Of a DNA stretch of 64,000 nt, positions 58,841 through 64,000 are shown one piece after another. Position 1 is the stretch's first letter. Each line of letters begins with the position of its first letter. The notes under the pieces were generated by a model, which saw only the letters and a program-made list of their open reading frames with translations, did no database searches and was not told the origin of the DNA. The translations under genes and the position numbers were made by a program. The stretch is from Chinchilla lanigera (Eukaryota; Chordata; Mammalia; Rodentia; Chinchillidae), in the NCBI RefSeq assembly GCF_000276665.1, contig NW_004955405.1:11402608-11466607 (forward strand). Reading direction: 5' to 3'.

Positions 58841-58990
58841 GGAGAGACAGAGGGGCTGGCTGTGTGAAGGCACCTTCAGTTCAGTTCAGAAGCTGAAATG
58901 CAGAAGACAATTATCCTGGCAAAGGGAGCCCGGCTCCAGCTGAGCACGCGTGCTCCGGGCTGACCTTCCTCGACAGCCTGCCAACCGAGA

Positions 58991-59122
58991 TTAAGCCTTC
59001 CTCAAGTGGGTCCTTGTTAGGCCACCCTTTTCCCCAACATTGCTCATCTTTCACAACTGGAAGCCAAGTGCTTCAAACTGTTACTCAATTTTACAGCCAA
59101 ATTCCTTTGTTTCCTCCTTGTC

Positions 59123-59157
<35 letters not shown>

Positions 59158-61060
59158 CTATGGTGACTAATGATGTGTACATGCCATCTTTCCAAAGTCT
59201 ACACTAAGCAGAGAACCTAAGAATTTTTATGTTTCACAAGAAACTGCCAAATGTTTCCCCCCACCTTTTTTTTTTTCTTGAAATCTTGATTAAGTAGAGC
59301 AAGGACTTCTACAAAAGATGTCTATGTGCAAGAATAATCTTCCTTTGATCAAAAATGCCACAAAAGTGTACTTCTCAGGAAAGAAGAAAACTACGCATGA
59401 TCTCAAGTGGAAAATAATATGAACAATCTGCTGAATTTTTTAACCTTAGCACCATAACAAAGATATTATTTTAAAGTTGGTTGGTTAATGTGGGCTGTCT
59501 TAGAACTTTCATTGTGTTCAGTGTTGTGTTTGGATTTACTCAGTGTTATTTTAATGACTTTATTGGTTCAATGCACAAAACATCACATGGCACTTGAATA
59601 TTTTAGGTAATAATTTTTTTTCTTGTGAGACACTTAAAAGAAAGAAATTGGTCTTTAAATCTAATAACACAAAAATAATCTTTCCTTTTCTATATACATA
59701 TGTCTTTAGGATTATTTGGTTATGAAAACCAAACAAAAATCTCTATGGAAGGAATGCATTGTTTAGTCATCTTTTTTATATGGATATTGCAGCTTTCACA
59801 GCATTTATTTCACACCTTTGAGTGAATCTACAGAATTAACTTGAAATCTTTCAGTAAAGTCTGAGATAATAAATCTTCCTCTTTATTTTCCTCTCATAAT
59901 CCTATCCTGAAGGGACTCTTAGCAGACATGCTTGCTTTGGCAATAAGCCCACTCTACAATTGTCAGAGTGTTAATTGTACAATAGAATGCAGCCTAGAAA
60001 AATAATGGCAGGAGAGGTGGAAAGACTAAGGAAATCTGCCACCCACGGGACAGTGCAAGCAGAACAAGAGCCACTGGACACCAACAGACACCTGTTTCCA
60101 GAGTACAATGTACTTTTTTACAGTTTCCACCCCTTACTTGTACCAGAGGAGATGGTATCTTAGAAGAACTCAAAGGATCCATTTTCCTTGTCTCTGACAA
60201 CCCTGCCCCTGCCTGCCATCTTAGGCCTTGAAACCCTATGATGAAGGGAAGTTGAGAAAGAAGAATCTTTGTGATGAAAGTATCAACTCTTAAGTATACC
60301 AGCACTGGGGTGTTTGACTTTTAACTTGGAGACAGATGCTACACCACTATCTTTACAGTGATCTTGTCTCATCTGCAACTCTCATCTGCAACAATGGGAT
60401 CTGCAATCCCATTCTCCAGCAGCTGCTGTTCTCTGGAACTCAGAGAACAGAACACAGGAAGAAGTTCAAGATCTTTTTTCATTGACTCTTCAAGCTCGGG
60501 TAACAAAAGGAAATCCTTGCTAAACCGGATTCTCCCAGGGTATAAGCATATCTTACAGAACTTAGAGAACTCAAAAGTTTTAGCAACATGATTAACTGAC
60601 AGCAAGTATTCACCTTCCACCTTACAGCTGCTGACAAAATACCCACTTCCCCAGGTTACTATCATGAGAAGTGTTAGGTCAAGGCCTTCTAGTCCTGAAT
60701 GAGTATTACATAGTAATTTGAAGCCCCTTTTGCCTTAGCTACAAAAATGTCTCAGAACATAATTAATTGTACATTGGGAAGAGAAGGCTAATTTTGGGAG
60801 ATTTAGGTTAATTATTACAAAATAGATTCAGAGAGTAAGTTCTATAAAAAAGTAAAAGGATAATCTTTTATCCACAAATTACCAGAATGATTACATTGAA
60901 CACCTAAGGTTACTTTACATAGTGCAGGATTGAAATTGAATCATGATAGAACAGCACCCTAATTGCCCAAAAATGGAATTAAAAATCACTTAGAGAATTT
61001 CAATGAGTCAAAAGCTACATCTACCCACAGAATTTAGAAGGGCAAGACTATTGGAAATCA
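58991..61060. other. Single-copy DNA with a CA repeat
   Basis: Contains (CA)n at 59125-59156. Otherwise no repeat or exon recognised. Overlapping frames near 59975-60305 and 60358-60665 lie on both strands and show no domains. Confidence 0.5.
59125..59156. repeat. (CA)n microsatellite
   Basis: About 32 bases of CA dinucleotides. Confidence 0.97.
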
Positions 61061-61064
61061 CCTA

Positions 61065-61190
61065 ATCTAGCACTTTTGATTCACAGCCAATGACATTCGC
61101 GGTCATGAGAGGTAAATGATATTCTCCAAATCACAGAGCTGGCAGATGGAACTGAAACCCAAGTTTCTTCAAAACCCTAGTCCAGTGTTC
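61065..61190 (-). mobile_element. MIR SINE fragment
   Basis: Antisense MIR: 'gatattctccaaatcacaga', 'gctggcagatggaactgaaa', 'cctagtccagtgttcccctc'. Confidence 0.8.
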
Positions 61191-61559
61191 CCCTCCTTGT
61201 CCCCTTTTTGCTCCAATACCAGGTGCATAAATGAATTCTACCACTCCCAGCATTACCAATTAGATTACACCATATATTCTGTTGCTTGTGTATGATGTTA
61301 TATATGTTCATATCTGGGTGTGTGCCTGCATTTTAACCTTATCATTTATCTTAGTCAATTCTGAATACAGCTAAAGGCATTCTGACAGATTTAGTTAGAG
61401 GAATAATAATAATTTATATTAATAATTAATTGAATCAGTTAACAAAATTTCCCTCATTTTTGCATAGTGGTTAACCATGTTTATTGTAATTTAAATTTCA
61501 ATTGTGACCTTAATTTAAGATCACCTAAATGTCTCTTGCTTTTGTTCCTTTCTCCTTTA
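61191..61559. other. Single-copy DNA
   Basis: Nothing recognised apart from an AT-rich 'aataataataatttat' patch near 61402. Confidence 0.45.
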
Positions 61560-62150
61560 ACACTGATATTGCGTTAGATCAGGGTCTCCTCAATTTTGCC
61601 CTAAATAGCAGTGGCATTTACTACTGTCATACTCTACACAGACCCACAAAACACATGCATACTCCCTATGCTCACCCCTCTAGTCTGCCTAAGATACATC
61701 TCTGATCATGTCTCTTATATTCCATCCTTCAGTGCTTTCCTGCAGCTTAATAGGACTCAGTGAGACAATAAAATTTAACGAATCTGTTTAATCACAAAGC
61801 CACCTTCTCTTACATTATCTGCTGTCTGCGTCTCCTGCCACCGCTTCCTCCCTCCTATCCCCCATGCTCGCTTCTCTTCAGCCGCATCGCCCTGCTCCCT
61901 ACAATCTCCCTCCAACGGTTTGCATGTGCTGGCCTCTGCTTTGGACACCTTTCTGTTTTTTACATCTTGCTAATTTCTATGAGTCTTTCTACATTCAATT
62001 CAAACATCATCTCTTCTGGGAAGCCCTCTTTGACTACCACATAGAAGCCTTCCTCGTGCTCCCACATCATGCTGAGCCACCTTTGTCCAAGCCACTCGCC
62101 ACACTTCACCACCATGCCTGATCTACGCGTCTGTTTCCACTGCTAGACAG
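61560..62150 (+). mobile_element. L2 LINE fragment
   Basis: Plus-sense L2: 'ctctgatcatgtctcttata', 'cttcagtgctttcctgcagc', 'caattcaaacatcatctctt', 'gggaagccctctttgactac'. The 85-codon frame at 61864-62121 is part of this fossil. Confidence 0.8.
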
Positions 62151-62269
62151 GATTCCCTCGAATTACGGATCTTCTTGGACCAAAGAAGAAAAGAATCTCC
62201 CAAAAGTATTGGATCAGAACATAGAATTCCTAGGTGTTCATTATATCATTATATATTTTTTATTTCCTC

Positions 62270-62745
62270 CATTTTGAGGTGCTTTGACACCTTGGGGCCT
62301 TGCTGAAAATAGAGACACCACCCCACCCTGGGCTAGCTACTTCTGACAGCAGATGAATCTCTTGTGAGTTTACCTTTCACATGAGAACCACCCATTCCAA
62401 AGCTCGTACCTCCAACTAGCTCCTTTATTGGCTTTTTCAGAGCTTTTACATTCTAAGTCAGTAGATACTTGCTGTGCTGCCACCCCAAGGCCAGATATCA
62501 CACAAGCTGGTACAGCCTATACCCCACCGAAATTATTCAGGCTAGCTAACCCTAAACCAGTTTACCCCATCCCATCTATTCTTTCCCATAAAAACTATAA
62601 TAAAAGCTCTTGCTTATGTTTTTTTCCCATTCCATCTGCCTTTTAACTGACCCTGTTGTGTCTCTGTGTGGCCTTACATGGCACAGGGTGCCTACCCCTC
62701 TTCAGAATGGTAGCAGTTGTCTCCTGATCTGTTGGCCTCACCACA
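62270..62745 (+). mobile_element. Possible endogenous retroviral LTR
   Basis: LTR-like layout: a 'cccataaaaactataataaa' TATA/polyA-type block near 62590, then a pyrimidine-rich run, a 'gaccctgttgtgtctctgtg' block and a CA-type end. I cannot name the family. Ends and TSD are not resolved; single-copy DNA remains possible. No retroviral coding sequence is present. Confidence 0.35.
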
Positions 62746-63174
62746 CCTGATTGATATTGAAAACTACATGTTAAAACACCTCCTGCTCATTTATATCCGT
62801 GCTTGGGCCACTTCGAAAGGAGAGATGGCCAGGGCACAATGAGAGAGTGAGCACTGTTTTCTCTCTCTGGAGCTCACTCTGCTAATCCCCTAAACTCTCT
62901 GTAAGGCTTTGTCCACACCAGAAATATAAAGTACCATTTTTCTGGCCACCAAACGTGCAACAGGGAGTGAGACTTGCTGATACAATCTTAATATATAATG
63001 ACAGTGGTTCTTTCCTCTAAATTTGGCAGACGACATTCTTGGCAAATTCCCAAGACAAGAGCCAAAAAAAAAATCCAAAAAGTACTGTTGATATATTTAT
63101 TTCTACTTTCTCACTTGATCTGCATAAGAAACAGTAGAATAGTTTTTATTATTCCCACCTTCAAGATGCAAATA
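62746..63174. other. Single-copy DNA
   Basis: No repeat or exon recognised. Confidence 0.45.
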
Positions 63175-63420
63175 GCTCTTGGTAAAGAGCACAGCCCTAT
63201 TTGGTCTTGGGAAGTTACTCTGTGCCATGGGGTTTTTGGTCTGTAAAATGGTAAAAACAACACTTACCTCACTGGGTTGATGTGAAAATTGGTAATAATA
63301 ACAATAATAATAATGATGATGATGATGATGATAATGCAGAGGACTTTCTGTAGCATCTCACTGTGAAGCATGCACTAAATGCTAGGTGCTATTTAAGTTA
63401 TTGATGTTGTTACAGTTGTT
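63175..63420 (+). mobile_element. MIR SINE expanded by a trinucleotide repeat
   Basis: MIR blocks 'ggtcttgggaagttactctg', 'tctgtaaaatggtaaaaaca', 'cttacctcactgggttgatg' and a 3' end ('ctaaatgctaggtgctattt'). An (AAT)n(GAT)n run at 63294-63336 lies in the middle, grown from the MIR's own AT-rich stretch. Confidence 0.82.
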
Positions 63421-63438
63421 CCCCACACTAAACCCGTG

Positions 63439-63532
63439 CTTTTTTTTTTTTTTTTCTGGTACCGGGAATCGAACTCACAACCTTGTGCTTGCCAAGCAGG
63501 TGCTATGCTGCTGAGCTAAATCAAGCCCAGTC
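63439..63532 (-). mobile_element. ID-like tRNA-derived SINE
   Basis: Minus strand: a damaged head ('gggcttgatttagctcagca'), A box 'tagctcagcag', B box 'gttcgattcc', 'ggtaccag' end and a poly-A tail (T run 63440-63455). The head lacks the usual 'tgggga' segment, and no TSD was found. Confidence 0.88.
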
Positions 63533-64000
63533 CTCACAGATTCTTTTTCTAAACCGTACTTTTTAAACATATCATGGTACCCTTCCTGATATTCCCCACA
63601 ATAGCTAAATTAGCTGCCCCAAAACTTTGCAGTAAAAATGTAATTTGTATTAAACAAAATTTTCTAACATCAAAAACAAAGAGAGAAGAGTAAAGAGAGA
63701 CCTACTAGGTAAAGATGAGGGGAAGCAAGAAGGGACATCTTCAAATGAATTGGCCATAACCCAGTACTTGTTAAAAACATTCTTTCATCTCTGACTTTCA
63801 GTATCAAATAGCTAAAAGATTCTGTGTCTCACATGAAGCTTTATATTTGCACATGGGTGTGTAGATACTGCACAGATCTCTAGGAGAACTGACAGCAGAG
63901 GGATCACAATCGTGAAAAGCAGGCTGATGGCCAATGTTAGAAATTAACTCTTCAGACATAATTTAATGAATGGCCCACAACTTGTGGTTTTGCACATGAT
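63533..64000. other. Single-copy DNA to window end
   Basis: No repeat or exon recognised. Confidence 0.45.

Larger units (their letters stand above)
58600..58990 (+). promoter_or_regulatory. GC-rich block with CArG box, candidate promoter
   Basis: An abrupt GC- and CpG-enriched block inside AT-rich DNA. It has a G-rich run (58686-58704), a perfect CArG box at 58831-58840, and a downstream segment with a 'cacgcgtg' core near 58945. If the A/T core of the CArG box acts as a TATA-like element, transcription would start near 58860-58872 on the plus strand. No known 5' UTR or coding start was recognised, so the gene is unassigned. Confidence 0.5.

Noticed and set aside
11272..63532. tRNA genes from A/B boxes
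   Set aside because: The tRNA-like heads belong to ID-like SINEs with A tails and TSDs; no full cloverleaf with an intact acceptor stem was found.
1..64000. CRISPR array, operon, riboswitch or prokaryotic system
   Set aside because: The content is plainly mammalian; tandem repeats are microsatellites or transposons and no spacer-repeat pattern exists.

Overview
The window looks like gene-poor nuclear DNA from a rodent. It carries a B1 SINE with the diagnostic 29-base internal duplication, several tRNA-derived ID-like SINEs, an ID-B1 dimer SINE, rodent-style MaLR LTRs and a lineage-specific L1 family, on a background of L2 and MIR. The ID-like SINE ends in a GGTACCAG box, which differs from the mouse/rat and squirrel ID forms I know. 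A non-murid rodent such as a beaver or kangaroo-rat relative (Castorimorpha) is my tentative guess. I recognise no protein-coding exon, rRNA, tRNA gene or CRISPR; the open frames are L1 remnants or chance frames.

Layout. Bases 1-6.9 kb are AT-rich DNA with old L1/L2/MIR pieces, a B1 and an L1 tail. A near full-length, dead L1 (minus strand, 6941-14614) follows. It has 14-base target-site duplications (TSDs) and three later insertions: a 1.28-kb plus-strand L1 tail with its own TSD, an ID-like SINE and an unnamed ~475-base element. Then come an MT-type MaLR LTR, an L1 tail with a perfect 15-base TSD, L2 pieces and an MLT-type LTR carrying a dimeric ID SINE. From 25.1 to 34.5 kb an ancient L1M copy is split by a second near full-length rodent L1 (plus, 28233-34171). 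From 36 to 48 kb L2 and MIR fossils alternate, including a ~1.5-kb L2 tract.

From about 49 to 61 kb the sequence is mostly single-copy. It holds the only promoter-like DNA in the window. The first is a CpG island from 51007, cut on its left by an assembly gap of exactly 1000 Ns. The second, at 58.6-59.0 kb, is a GC-rich block with a perfect CArG box that could also serve as a TATA-like element. A decayed mariner-family transposase fragment lies between them. The right end has L2, a possible ERV LTR, MIR and another ID-like SINE.

I found no gene system acting together. The interest is in nested-transposon history, a tandem duplication in an L1 3' UTR, a dimeric SINE insertion and two unassigned candidate promoters. 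Edges of old repeats are approximate, generally within a few tens of bases.
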